Source of the DNA: Rhexocercosporidium sp. MPI-PUGE-AT-0058
Taxonomy: Eukaryota > Ascomycota > Leotiomycetes > Helotiales
Length of the DNA stretch: 64,000 nt
Direction of reading: 5' to 3'
Assembly: GCA_020746875.1 (NCBI GenBank)
Contig: JAGTJL010000005.1
Span: forward strand, 1,364,001-1,428,000
In this document: one piece after another, positions 34,113-46,461 of the stretch
Layout: each line of letters opens with the position of its first letter
Numbering within the stretch: position 1 is the stretch's first letter
The notes under the pieces: model-generated
What the model was told of the DNA's origin: nothing
Database searches by the model: none
The model's input: the letters and a program-made list of their open reading frames with translations, nothing else
Made by a program: the position numbers and the translations under genes

Positions 34113-35922
34113 TTATCCAGCAGCAAATGTGCTTTTCTTCCTCAATTTCTCTCCATATTTCCACAACAGGATTGGCGCTGGCCAGCCTAACGCGATTGCA
34201 ATGAATGCCAGAAGGCTGTTGCCCCATCCGTAATGCAGCTTGGCGTACATATACGGAGCAAAGAGTGGAAAGCCAAAGCCTGCCAAACTCCTCAGGACGG
34301 TTGCTGCTCCCACTGCACTCGCCGCATAGCGTGTATACGAGTCGACGATATACGTCTGGATGCACTGAAATCCAATGATAGTCCCAGCAGCGAAAATCAC
34401 AGCTCCAATGTTCGGAACGATCCAGTGTGTATGGGCTTCGGCGCTCCATCCATACATGAAAAGGCCAACAGGAACCAGGAAAGCTCCAGGCACCATGAGC
34501 GGAACGCGGAACTCTGGCTTTCCTACACCACTGTTGCGCTTTTTGAGGGCTCGGTAGATCCTGTCCTGGCATGGGGCCGCAATCTGGGTTCCAAGGAAGA
34601 AGCCAACACCTAAAGAGATGTAATTCAAACCTCCTATGGCTACAGACTCTTTGTATTCGTTCTCCCACAGACCAGGGAAAGTGCTAAGCACGAGGTACAT
34701 TATTCCGTACAGGTAAGCCATATACGCAGCAAGTACTTGAACAATGACTTGCGTGAATAGGAGTATAAAAGGCCGGCTAAGCGAAACTCGGAGAGTCTGT
34801 CCAATCGTGCGATCAGGACGGTCGAATTCGGTGTGAAGAGCCTCGTTTCCGGTATCCTTGATCATTTGCTTTTTCTTGCGGTGCAGAAGGACCGGAGCGT
34901 AAGTTTCTTGCAGGAAAAATAGCCCGGCGAATTGAATTATCGCATCGGCAATCGTAGTCGAGTAGAAAACCCATCTCCAAGTCGTGTTCTCTGCTATGAA
35001 TCCTCCAGCAACAGGACCAACTGCTGGACCTAGCAATGGTGCAAGACTGTAGATGCTGATTGCCTTTCCACGCTGTTCAGCCGTGAACAAATCACTCAAC
35101 AGCCCTCCTCCAATTGCCAGAGGCGCGGATCCCCCCAGCCCAGACAAAAACCGAAAGGCAATCAGCTGACCCTTAGTTTGAGCCAAACCACATCCAAGAT
35201 TGAAGAACAAATATAGTAAATTCGAAACTTGTAGGATGATGACACGACCGTACATCTCAGAAAGAGGGCCGAGAAATAGAGGGCCAACGGCATAAGCCAA
35301 AACGAAAATAGACAAAGTCAAAGACTTTTCTAGATCACTGTTTATGTTGAACTCTGCTGCAATCGAATTCACAGCTGGTGCAATCATAGAACTCGAGACT
35401 GGCGATATAAATGTGAAGGATGAGACTGAACAAATTAGCGGCGGATATCTCCAAACAAGGGTATCTAGACTTACCGATCAAAGTCGCTGCCCACTTACGT
35501 CCCATTGTCCAATTCTTGGGATTCTTGGGATCTTCAGGCCCATCCCAACTGACCAGATTCGGATCTCTTGTACTCCTCCCACTCTTTGCTGTTTTGGACT
35601 TCTTCAAATCGAGCCCTGCCTCCATGTCTTTCTGATCCTCTATACCATCTCTCACCTCTGGTACAATATCCCTATCTTGTTCTTCTTTTGTTTCCTTCTC
35701 AGTGAGGTCTGATTCACCGGTACTCTCATCATATTCAAGCGCCTCATTGGAGTCGCCATGATGGTCATGGTAGCTATGTCCGTAGTATCGGGCATGATCG
35801 TCAAGGTACGCCCCACTGGAGGATATTCGGTGAAGACAAACTGGAGATGCGCCAGAGCGTCGAGATACAGCACCAGAGGTATTTCTTCTTGATCGACTCG
35901 GTCGGTCACCAGAATCTGCCAT
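34113..35922 (-). CDS. MFS transporter, DHA1 drug/polyamine:H+ antiporter type
   Basis: Two exons, 35922-35475 and 35425-34113, with a 49-bp intron (GTAAGT..TTCAG), give 586 aa. A long hydrophilic N-terminal tail (about 1-140, Ser/Asp/Glu-rich) ends in the DHA1 fungal signature WDGPEDPKNPKNW. Twelve predicted membrane helices follow, with motifs GPLSEMYGRV after helix 2, RFLSGLGGSAPLAIGGGLLSD in helix 4 and GPVAGGFIAENTTWRWVF in helix 5. A central cytoplasmic loop and a basic C-terminal end close the protein. The family exports polyamines and drugs at the plasma membrane. The substrate is not evident. No other transport or biosynthesis gene sits beside it. Confidence 0.93.
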
Positions 35923-38568
35923 GCTAAGATATTCCGATGTCTGCAGCACGTATGTATGTCATGAACCTTTGGAGGTTATGTTTTAAAATGTCAAGAGGCA
36001 AAATAAAATCCGGGCGATGACGTGGGTGGAAAGTCGTGAATTTCAACGCAACGAAAGACAGAGCAGACTTGACACTATCAAGCTGAGCAGCAGCTTCTGA
36101 TTCCTAAATACCTTGGAAGAGAAAAAAGGGAATTTAATGCAACGCGAATGCGAGAAGCAAAGGAGATAAGGGGACTTAGGATAGGACTTTGGAAAGTGGA
36201 GGCGCCGACTCGCCGTCACCACCGACGCCTCAAATGAAGCAGAATTGGAGAGCTATCATTGGCAGTGAGGACGGAATATCGGCGTTTGACCGTTTAGAAC
36301 GAGAACTAGAAGCGCCTGACAACAACGCCTCGATGGTTGCGTGGTCACGCAGGTTGGGGAAGTGGAATAGTTGAGGGGAGGATTGGTAGGAGATCGGTTA
36401 CTCGGCACATTTGCTGTAACCGCTTCGGGACGCTGAAATCCGCTTCGGAGGAGACCAACACGGGCATTAGCCAGAACAATAGTAATTGTCCGTCCTTGTC
36501 TTCCAATGGAAATTTTTCCAAGAAACGAGCTTATGACTAGTAGCTGTTATGATTCGTGGCTTCCTCGACTGCGATTAATCTGCTTGAAAGCTTGATTTTC
36601 TTCACTGTCCGATATCACTCCGCTCCAATTGTTCCTTTGAAATAGAGAGTATTTGGCACGAAAACACGGTTATTTTCGTATTCAACGACATCTTTCTCAT
36701 TTCGGATTCTTGAAGCAGAAACTGGTAAGCGTCCTACGAGTAGACAAGAATCCCGACGGCATTTATGTCATGGATACGAACATGATATGGCGTTCATGCT
36801 GAATGCTGGCGGAAATGTCGACGAGGAGCCGATAGAAAATCATAATAGCTGTTGGCTTGTTGTTAGATTTTGAAGCACATGATTGCCCCATAGATCCGAC
36901 AAGTACTCTTCAGTCGTTCATGAGCCATCTCTGACCCAGTAGCAGACCTGGAAAAGAACCACCTGTTAATTGTTCAACAGGTACAACTCCTGCATGCTCC
37001 GAGAGAGCCTACAGTCTAAATCTCGATTCTCAAGCTTGTTCTTTCTTGCTTTCAAATTTCAACACATCGGAAGTCAAACCACTGACTTGGATATCATCAA
37101 AATACGAGCTCACGTTTTGTTCCTGGCAGAATTTATAAATAAAAAAACAAGAAGCAAAATCTGCCGTTGTCTAGTCTATAGATCTCATTCGTGTCTAGCT
37201 CTAGAGCTTATGACTATTGATACTACAATAAAGCAGACCATTTTCGGCTTTCATTCAGTTCTTGGGCTCGATAATCGCAAAGTAGGTGGTTTCTATTACC
37301 CCTATTCTTTGGCGAGAGTGAGCCTTGCTTGAACGAACGAGTCAACCTTTCCCAGTCCGACACAGTTGCAACCATCACGACATTCGAGAATCTCAACATC
37401 CCACGCAATTTCTTCAAGAACGCTTTAGAATCAAATTTGAAACTTCTTCGGTGTATCAGCTCTCGGGAAACTATTAGGATCCTGCCACTCAGGATTCTCG
37501 TGCATACCAATGAAGAAAAGAAAAAAGTCGCACAATTGAAAGCCATCCAAGCCACAATCTCCCCTGACCCGATGTAGAAAGCAGGATACGCATGTGTTCT
37601 TAGACGAGTGCCTGGAGATTAGAAGAAGTGGTAGAGAAGGAACACACCCAATCGTATCATCATGCCATCGCGAGAGAGCTGAGGAGTTAGTTATGAAATG
37701 CAAAAACCATGCGAGAAGGGTTTGACAGGATGGTTAAAGAGCAGAGGAGCATGAAGAGGTTGGACTTCTTAAAAAGTCCAGGAAATAAGGCGCAGGTGGA
37801 GCTCCTCAAGGAGACGAGCCTGCTACTTGTAGAACTACTTCCACCCGGACGCGAGAATCACTTCCTCGCCATTTCTCTTGCAAAGTAAACACTCGCAGCC
37901 CTCAATTGAGACTCGGAACCCATACAGTATATGTTTTATGCTTACTTATCCTCCCCTTCCACAGAAAATACCCAGCCTGCGGAACCCTGCCACCATTGCA
38001 AGCTGCAAGATTAGGAAAGGTGTGAACCTTCATTCTGCCTTCCAATCAGTAGCGTGCATTTCCAAGAGATAGTAGCCCCTCCAAGATCTTTCTTATCAGC
38101 TCGCCAGGGTGGAATGTCACTCGTCCACAGCCTCCCATTCGAGGGGCAGCATCTCACTGTATTTGCTTCTTGCAGCGAGCAGATTGCGATCGAGTTGAAG
38201 TTCGAACATATCCGCATTGGAGCCCCCACAATCGCAATTGTCAGCACATGCAATAAGAAGGACCTCACTTGCATCTCCTCCGGGGAGATTCACGCTGCAG
38301 ACGCTGAAGAAAAAGACTTTCACCGCAATCGGCCCTCCTCGACGCGCGCGCCCAACCTACCTGACCTACAGTATCATACTATTCCGTAACTTCGTGACCT
38401 CTCGCGAACAATTGTTGCTAGCAAGGACGGATGAAAGAGCTTGATCCGCGCTCGTGACCCCGCGATCCTCATTCCCATTCTTCCGACAAGACCAGAATAT
38501 CTCCCACCCCCAGAGCCTGCGATTCGGCTTCTTTTGCAGCGCGTACAGGCGTTCCTATCGCCCCACTG
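35923..38568. other. Intergenic region upstream of the NirA-like gene
   Basis: About 2.6 kb, shared as the divergent promoter of the MFS gene and the NirA-like gene. Apart from a possible small coding remnant (37330-37888) no gene is supported. Confidence 0.5.
37330..37888 (+). pseudogene. Possible small gene or decayed remnant
   Basis: Plus-strand readings look coding-like but are broken. One frame spans 37330-37575 (starting ERVNLSQSDTVATITTFENL). A short frame from ATG 37709 to TAA 37888 encodes 59 aa (with LDFLKSPGNKAQVELLKETS near its middle). Stops separate the two. No family was recognised. It might be a spliced gene with unseen introns, a relic, or chance. Confidence 0.25.
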
Positions 38569-41522
38569 ATGGCTGACATCAAAGATGGAGTTCAGATTAC
38601 GAAGCAGGGCGTGGGTAGCAGTGAGGATGTCAACATGAACGACCAGGGTGGCGGCGGTTTGGCACAGGGAGGCGGGGCAACGAAGAAAAAGTCAAGAAGC
38701 AGTAGGGACGATGCTGCGATTAAGAGACGCTGTGTCAGTACGGCTTGCATTGCTTGTAGAAGGAGGAAGTCGAAATGCGACGGAAACACACCTAGCTGCG
38801 CAGCCTGTTCGAGTGTTTACGGAACTGGTAAGCTATGGTCAACGAGGAATGACGGGCTGGTTGACTAACAGGCAATAGAATGTGTGTACGATCCCAACAG
38901 CGATCACCGGAGGAAGGGCGTTTACAAGGAGAAGATTGATAGTCTCAAAACACGGAACTCGACGTTGCAGACTCTGGTACAGGCAATACTGAATGCGGCA
39001 GAGGACGATGTACCAGCACTTATAAAGCAAATTCGAACATGCGAAAGTCTCGACGATGTGGCGGACAACATTCTTAGACAAGAACAAGGGCTCGAGGAGG
39101 ACGAGAATGACTATGAAGATAATGCCGTGTACACTACCTCGAATTTGTCGACGTTCGAGACGGAACTATCTGGAAAGATGGGCGAGTTAAGACTCGAAAA
39201 CGGCTCTGTTCGATTTCTAGGAGGGACCTCGAATTTGATCTACCTAGATCCAACAGACGATGCGGATGAGGGAATTGCAGGCGTAGAAATGATTCAACAA
39301 CAGGAGGATCCCTTGACTAGCTGGTCAACAGTGACAACAGATACGGAGCTTATCGTTCATCTAATAAACATGGTGGGTGTCTTCGGAGTTCTTTTTATCC
39401 CTTCAGAACTATATCTTGGGGGGCTCCAGTTGGCATGTCCTCCAAGACTGGCCTTGAATCGAAGTTTGAAACTTCTTAAATGATACTCGAGAAGTGCTGA
39501 CTTAGATCCATTTCTGCAGTATTTCACGTGGCATTATGGGTTCTTCACGACGTTGTCAAAGAGTCTTTTCTACAGAGATTTCCTTTTGGGAAAACCTCAA
39601 GGTACACCAAAGCGAACTGTCTATTGTTCAAGCCTACTAGTCAATGCTATGCTTGCTCTCGGATGTCATTTCACGAGTTCACCCAAGGCTTGCGCCGATC
39701 CAATTGATCCGTCAACGAAAGGAGATGCCTTTTTTGCCGAGGCCAAAAGACTGATCGTGGAGAACGATGAGTACGAGAAGCCTAAGTTGACTACGATCCA
39801 GGCATTATGTCTCATGTCTGTCAGAGAAGCTGGTTGTGGTCGAGAAGCAAAAGGCTGGGTTTATTCGGGCATGAGCTTTCGCATGGCACAGGATATGGGA
39901 CTGAATCTTGATTCTGGCGGCATGACCAACAATAGAGAGACTATGGACGAGAAAGAGATCGATGCCCGAAGAGTCACATTTTGGGGTTGCTTTTTATTCG
40001 ACAAATGCTGGTCAAACTATCTTGGACGTCTTCCGCAATTGCCAGTATCAAATATCACTGCACCGAAGTACGACGTTTTTCCAGATGAAGATGCTGATAT
40101 TTGGTCACCTTACACTGATAACGGTGTTGGACAATTACACTCACAGGCGTCACGTACTAGAGCTGTAGCATTACAACTTTCAAGACTTTGCGAGATCAGT
40201 AGCGATCTGCTGACATTCTTCTATCATCCACAAGCTCTAGAAAGATCAGTCGGAAGGTCCCAAGAGTTGAAGAAGCTGAGCGAATTGCAAACCAGACTGG
40301 AGACTTGGCGGAGAGAGCTACCAAAGGAATTTGAGCCGAAGGAAGGAAGCCTACCTAACGTGTTGCTCATGCAGTAAGTCCAATTCCTCTCATGCACTTG
40401 CTATCGCTAATTCCGTACAGCATGTTCTTCCATTTGTTATACATTCACTTGTTCCGGCCGTTCCTCAAGTATAATCCTTCGACCTCACCACTTCCATCTC
40501 ATGTTTCACCTCGAAAGCTATGTACCCAAGCTGCAGGATCGGTCTCGAAGCTCATGCGCCTTTACAAGCGGACGTATGGTCTTCGTCAAATATGCAACAT
40601 TGCGGTATATATGGTGCACTCAGCATGCACTATTCATCTCCTCAACCTTCCAGAGAAGACAGCAAAGAGGGACATAATCCATGGAGTAAAGCACCTGGAA
40701 GAGATTGCCGAAGACTGGCTATGTGCTCGTCGTACTCTGAGCATCCTCTCCGTTTTAGCTCGAAAATGGAAGATCGACCTCCCTGATGAGGCTGCGACAG
40801 TCTTTACCCGGACTGACTGCAAATTTGGTTTTTTCAGCACAGCCGATGTGCCATCTCCCAAACACGAGTTGGTCGTAGCCACGCCTCCTTCAAACCATAC
40901 CTCACCACCGCGAGCGATGCATGCAATACCACAACTACAGAACCACGCTCGGCCTCAAACTCAACTCCAGCAAAGTCTGTACTCCTACCTCCCCGACGCT
41001 AGGTCAAACGCCGCTACCTCTCTACCGATGGCATCCCAAAACAAGCAACCCAATACGAGCCAAAGTCAAGACAATTTCGCGAACGGCCTAGATTCAATGA
41101 ACATGCCGAGCGAACCACTCGTCCCAACCATTCCATATCCTCGCCACAACTATTCCAACTCAGCTTCATCAATAACTATATCTGCCATGACGCCAAGCAA
41201 CGACCTACCTCGCACCAATTCCGGTGTCACTTCAGAAGCATCAAGCTCCATGACCAGACAAGTCAGTCCTAGCACCATGTTTGGTGGTGTAGAGGCCCTC
41301 GTCGAGAGCCAGGATTGGTGGCTCAGAGACCAGGCGAGTCTTGCACTTGGTTTCGACAACTGGATGTTGAACGGTAGCGAACTCACCGGTAACGACACTA
41401 CTGCTGGGTTGACCGGAAGCGGCTCAGCCGATATCGACCAGATGACGGGATATAGGACGTACATGCAACCGAATGCAAACGGGAAGCGAAACGATGGCTA
41501 CGGAGACGAGGAGTGGTATTAG
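38569..41522 (+). CDS. nirA: Zn2Cys6 transcription factor, NirA/NIT4 type
   Basis: Four exons: 38569-38827, 38879-39372, 39520-40373 and 40421-41522, with introns of 51, 147 and 47 bp, encode 902 aa. That is near the length of Aspergillus NirA. The binuclear zinc cluster (C60, C63, C70, C77, C80 and a Cys completed across intron 1 at about 88; CIACRRRKSKC) is followed by VYDPNSDHRRKGVY, the NirA/NIT4 linker signature. A fungal-trans regulatory domain follows (about 250-620: SSLLVNAMLALGCHF, SVREAGCGREAKGWVYSGMSFRMA, NYLGRLPQLP). The C terminus is Gln/Ser/Asn-rich and acidic (about 640-902). NirA activates nitrate assimilation in the nucleus. Close paralogues with the same signature exist in fungi, so orthology is not proven. 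No nitrate genes lie in this window. Confidence 0.85.
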
Positions 41523-42028
41523 TGATCTCTATTTGGCTGATCTGACTATAACTATTGTACTTCATGGACGTTGGTTTTGATTTGGGCGGCTTGGAAAATT
41601 TCCTTTAGGGGAAGGAGGTTATGCTTCACGATATATGATAATCCGGGATGCGAGCGGGAATGGGAACGGGACTGAGGGCTGGGTCCTCAGTAATACTGTA
41701 ACGATGGAGTTGGGTATTATGCCCAGGAGAATATAGAAATGGAGTATGGGGTTTGTAGGAGCTCATCATCTCTTGAATATCATTCTTACCACCAGAACGC
41801 TCAACGTATCTAGATGTGTATTTCTCGCTTATGGGGAACTTCTGACTACTTCGCTCGAAGAATGTGCAGGATCGAGTTGATCGGTCTCTGTTGATGCGTC
41901 TATATTGCTTCGTCACTAACCACTAAGCATATGTCGACCTCCTAACTTCTTTCTATATTTTAAGGATCTCGCCAAGCTGTTGGTCATATATAACACGCAT
42001 CTTTCACGCCATGCACCTGCTCTTATCC
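41523..42028. other. Convergent 3' intergenic region
   Basis: 506 bp between the NirA-like and hexokinase-like stop codons. No gene is seen. Confidence 0.55.
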
Positions 42029-44000
42029 TCACCCATCATGCGCAAGACTCTGCACCGTCCCAGCCAGAATCCCCGCCCCGATAATCCCACCATCATGACA
42101 AGGCATCAGCACAACCCTCGGCACATCGTCCCTCCGGCCGAACTCAACCTCCATAATCTCATCCAGGAATCCCTGACAATCTGCTAGGTAGTCCTGGAAA
42201 TGCACGATGCAACCGCCGGTGTAACCTACCATTAGTTCGTCGATGGCTTCTTTGGTGCCGTTTATTAATGCTGGTTCTGATGCTGATTCTGAGGTGGTGG
42301 CGAATGTGCCGTTGGGGAGGTGCTGGGTTGTTGTGGTGGCTGAGGAGATGTGTATCTCCTCAGCACAAGCGAGGAGGGCTATCACAGCAGCAGCCGTCAT
42401 ACCCGCCGCGCGCACCTGTATCGCTTTCGCGATATCATATACCATTTCCGCAACCTCAGCTGTCCACTGCCATGCATCCCCCTCAGTCGAAGGCGGGATC
42501 CCGATCTCTAACTGCTTGAGCAGTGACGGTTCAGTCGCAGCTAGATGCGGGCCTAGATTCCCCAAGAATGTGGTAGTCAATCCATGCCGTTGGGTAAGAA
42601 GCGGCGGGAGCGTAGATTCGGGTATAGATAAAGTTCTGGTTAGATATTCGAGGATGATGATCCGGCCTAGTTCGCCTAGATACCGTCCTGCAGTCATATA
42701 CTCAAAGGGCTGGAAACCAGGTGCATCACATTCAGCATCGAGTTTCTCGTCCCAGCGCGTGATGAAATCCAGCTCGTGTAATGGGTCTGCTGCGCCGCGG
42801 ATGGTCCATTCTGTGTTAACTGCTATCTTGAGATTTTGATCCCCGTCCTCCGTTTCGCCGTCTAGGACTTTGACTTTCGCGGGCCGTTTTTTGGGATGTA
42901 GTTTACTGAGTGCTAGCGGGATAGTGGCGTTGCATCCTGTACCTACGATGAGTCCCATTGCTGCTTTTCGTCGCGCGTTGCTTCGATATTGGTAGGCGAA
43001 GGAGACGAGGGTTGCTACGGCATCATTCACTATCGCAGTAATCTTGATGCGAGGAAGAGAGAGGTCTCGACTCTTCTCGTAGCCTTCGAGGAGGAGTCTG
43101 CCTAGATCCAGGTTGGAAGTGATCTGGAACCCTTTCCCCATTGACATGAGAGTCGCTTCGGATAATGTATGTTGACTTTGTGGAGCGGTAAGCAAGGTCT
43201 CGCTTTTGGGATATAGTTGGAGAAACAAACATCATGGGAAAGCTAAATGTGATGCCGAGAGGGATCTCATGTGGTAAGTCCCCCGGCCAAGCGAGAGAGC
43301 CATCTTGCACAACTTCTGCGATACATTTGCCTATCCACGCAAAGAGGTCTTCGGCTTTGTTGTGCTTCAGCTGTTCTCCAATTGGCCAGCTCTTTTCGAG
43401 ATGTCGTTGGACACGTGACCTCTCAACTGCATCTTCTCCTTTCGCTGTTGTCTCTGAGGATGTTTCATCGGAGCCTAGCAATTCGATGAATCCGACTCGT
43501 AGGTTTGTCCCTCCACTAGAGAGGTTAATTTGAGAAGAGGTTAAAGACGAGGCGGGCACTCACATGTCAATGGCTAGATATCTGCAAGCCCGTCTGTCAG
43601 TACATACTTCTGCATATGTATCGACCCAGATAACCTTGCAACCACACCACAACTCTCCCCTTCAATACTTGAATAGAGAGCCTATCACATGATAATATAC
43701 ACGCAAATATCCTCATACCAACTAACAACAAGGCTCCCTAGCTACTTAAGAAATAAACAAATCTCACCTGCCACTCTCATCTCCCTCAGGTCGAAGCACC
43801 GAATCCGAAATCGGCGTAGGCAGGAATTGCTCCTGGGAATTGGCGGCAAGGCTCGTAAAGGTGCTACATAAGCTGCGTGCGAGGCTGTGGATCTTTGAAG
43901 TAGAAATGGAGAGTGGTGCTAGGAATGAGGAGGAGGCAGAGGGAAAGGGAGAAGAAGTGGGAGTGGAAGAGGAGTCCTCAGACTGCCTTGTCGTGGCCAT
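42029..44000 (-). CDS. Atypical hexokinase family protein
   Basis: Four exons: 44000-43768, a microexon 43581-43564 (18 nt), 43515-43231 and 43175-42029, encode 560 aa. The microexon (RYLAID) joins GGTNLRVGF of exon 3 to form the phosphate-binding loop seen as LALDLGGTNLRV in hexokinases. Family motifs continue with IPLGITFSFPM, LMSMGKGFQITSNLD, IVNDAVATLVS (catalytic-Asp region), GLIVGTGCNATI, VNTEWTI and GRYLGELGRI. Several differ from active enzymes (WTKGF is MGKGF, NDTVGT is NDAVAT). The protein therefore belongs with divergent mould hexokinases such as HxkC and XprF, which are linked to carbon-starvation and protease regulation rather than glycolysis. The N-terminal 70 residues are Ser/Thr/Pro-rich. 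Whether it phosphorylates sugar cannot be told. Confidence 0.88.
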
Positions 44001-44454
44001 TGAGAGGAGAGGGGAACATGAGGAGAGTTCGAAATCCAGGGACCAGGACGGGGTTGACGACAGTCCTGTAAACTTTGAGCCCTTGGGCAGGGCTGGCTGG
44101 CTGGCTGGCGGGCTTTTACAGGACATTAGTGGGGTTTCTCAGCCTTCCTTGCACTACAGCGACGTGCGCACGCGTTAACTGTCACAAGGCTCCGTTATGT
44201 CGTGCTACATGATGTGAATCTAATAAATACTGAGGTTTAACTATCAATTATTTTGCAGGTCAAAATATGGTGGAGTTGGTTTAGTTAATGAAAGGGTGTC
44301 TCAAGCCAAAGCCGCAACAAGCCTTGTCGTTTCCGACAGGGAATCCATCTCCTGTCGGGCAAGCTTCAACCATCCCATCCCATCCACCCCGATCCTTCAA
44401 GCTTCACTTTAATCCAGACATCATATCACGTCTCTACCTTATGTCTCCAGCGCC
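44001..44454. promoter_or_regulatory. Divergent promoter between hexokinase-like and GILT-like genes
   Basis: 454 bp between two outward-facing start codons. The sequence is AT-rich at 44215-44290, and 44335-44440 is pyrimidine-rich ahead of the GILT-like ATG. Confidence 0.5.
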
Positions 44455-45459
44455 ATGACATCCCAACTCCCATCCTCATATCCCCGCGATACCAAACACC
44501 TGGACATGTACAACGAGAAGGGAGATAGCAATATGATCAACCGGCCTAGCTATCGGAGACATCGCCCCTTTGCCATAGCGTTTGCTGCTGTTGGACTGTG
44601 TTACTTCTTATGGACGACGGTCTCCAACCCGCAGATATTTCGACATAACTGCCATGAGCACATAGCTGGAGCTGCTATATCGTCGAGTGGTGTGAAGGTG
44701 CTGGATGAGAAGAAGTTGGTTCCGTTGGAGGCACACATCATGAGTAAATGTCCAGATGCGCGGGTACGTTACGAATTTCACGACACAGAAAATGGAAGAC
44801 GGTATATTGACAGGAATACCATAGGATTGTCTCAGGGAGATGATATTACCTACCATGCAACGAGTCCTCGATAAAGTCAATTTCACTTTATCGTATATTG
44901 GAACGTAAGTCTTTCACACCTCCCTCTCCAGCTCCATTTCCTTGAACCTAACAATCCCCCTTCTAGTCCTACAGATAACGACGGAGTTTCATGTATGCAC
45001 GGGTCCGAAGAATGCATGGGAAACATCATCGAGCTCTGCGCCGCAAAGCTCTACCCCGACCCAAAAATATACCTCGGTTTCACGATGTGCCTATCCCGCG
45101 ACTACCAGGAAATTCCACAAGAGAGTCTCGTGCGAGACTGCGCGCTCGAGCACGGCATGGAGTCTAACAAGCTGGACGAGTGCGCGGTGGAGGAGAATGG
45201 CGGGACGGCTGTAGGCATGCTGCGCGATAGCGTGAGGAGGAGTATCGATGCGGGCGTGACGAAGTCCTGTACTGTCAGACTGAACGAGGAGATATACTGT
45301 ATCAAGGATGGTGGGAAGTGGAAGGATTGTCCTAACGGAGCGGGCGTCAATGATCTCGTCATTGCGATTGAGAAGTTGTATCGCTCTCCTGGATCGAAGT
45401 CTGGCCTTGACTCTGGCGTTTCTTCAACGGCGCAAAAATCTCCGTCCATAGCTCACTAG
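44455..45459 (+). CDS. GILT-like (gamma-interferon-inducible thiol reductase family) membrane protein
   Basis: Three exons: 44455-44763, 44825-44904 and 44967-45459, with introns of 61 and 62 bp, encode 293 aa. An N-terminal signal anchor (about 38-56, starting FAIAFAAVGLCYFLWTT) follows a basic RRHR stretch. The GILT-like fold starts at VPLEAHIMSKCPDARDC and continues with MILPTM, VNFTLSYIGT, CMHGSEECMGNIIELC, YLGFTMCLSRDY and the conserved Cys toward the end (SCTVRLNEEIYC). Animal GILT reduces disulfides in lysosomes through a CXXC site. Here the pair is C99-x5-C105, so classic CXXC chemistry is doubtful. The protein is probably oriented into the secretory or vacuolar lumen. Its last 34 codons overlap the DcpS coding region on the other strand. 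Confidence 0.8.
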
Positions 45460-46461
45460 CTTCTCCGATGGTATAATGCAGCTCTACCTCCTCCATGCCG
45501 CTCTCCTGATCCCCTCCCATAGTCTCAAGTTGTGAGATGATACTCTCCAACCCAATGGCCTTCCCCACAGCCTGTGTTGCCCCAGCTTCAAGGGCCACAT
45601 GGACGATATGAATATGAAAATGATAATACGTCGGCTGGTAATGCACATACAGCTTCAGCATATCCCCTCCAACCCCCTCGCACCATACATCTCCACCGTA
45701 GCACCCACCAACTTCTCCCGCATGTGCCTCAACCACGGCAAATGCCTCTTCCTCAAATCCCTCAAACTCCAGATATCCCTTCTCTCCACCAATCCTAGCA
45801 GATGCAAACTCTCCATCGTCTTGCGATCCCAATTCAGATCAGGCAGGAGCAGAAACCCTTCATCTCCATCTCTGCCCTGCGGTGTACGGTAGATCACATC
45901 CTCGACTTCGGTCTTCCCGTCGATGATGTTGTACACCCAATTCAATCGTCCTTGCTCCCGCTTCGTTACCATGTACGGCTTTATATTCTCTCTGTATATT
46001 TCTGGCGTCTCAATTACCATGCGTACGGCTTGCTTAGAGTACTTCTTGATATGCTGCTCTGTGCATGGGTATATCAGGTTGATTTTCAGATCTGCGAACT
46101 CCTCGGCGGGTTGTCCTTCGTTAGTGTTGGTGTATGGTGAAGATGTCGCGAGATACCAGAAGTAGATGTCGTTCGCGCCGAGGTTCTTGAGTGTTTGAAG
46201 CGTGGTTGGGATTTGGGAAAGGTACGGTTGCGAGCTGGGGAATGGAGCACGTTCGAGGATTAGGAGCGCCGGCTGGGAGTTGATTTCTCCAAGGAGGATG
46301 CTGCGGTGTCCGGCTTGGTCTGAGAGGGGGGATTGAAGTCAATAGAGGGGTCCAGGGAGTCATGGTGGGGTAATTGGTGATTGTTACGTACCTTGTTTGA
46401 GGACTCGGTCGAGCTTGAATAGTGGGATTAGAGACTCGGGGTTCGAAGCGAAATCTCCCAT
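45359..46461 (-). CDS. DCS1: Scavenger mRNA-decapping enzyme DcpS, with apparent frameshift
   Basis: Hydrolyses the m7GpppN caps left by 3'-to-5' mRNA decay. Two exons, 46461-46392 and 46319-45359, with a 72-bp intron (GTACGT..CTCAG), fit a protein of about 343 aa, the family length. The N domain (SILLGEINSQPALLILERAP, then GRLNWVYNIIDG) and the HIT motif (HYQPTYYHFHIHIVHV, catalytic His triad) are clear. They are in different frames: exon 2 is 1 nt short of a continuous reading. The break lies just before the HIT motif, at the C-runs 45664-45667 or 45673-45677 on the plus strand. One extra base in either run restores a normal protein. This is either an assembly error in a homopolymer or a real inactivating deletion. 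The C-terminal 34 codons overlap the GILT-like gene. Confidence 0.85.
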
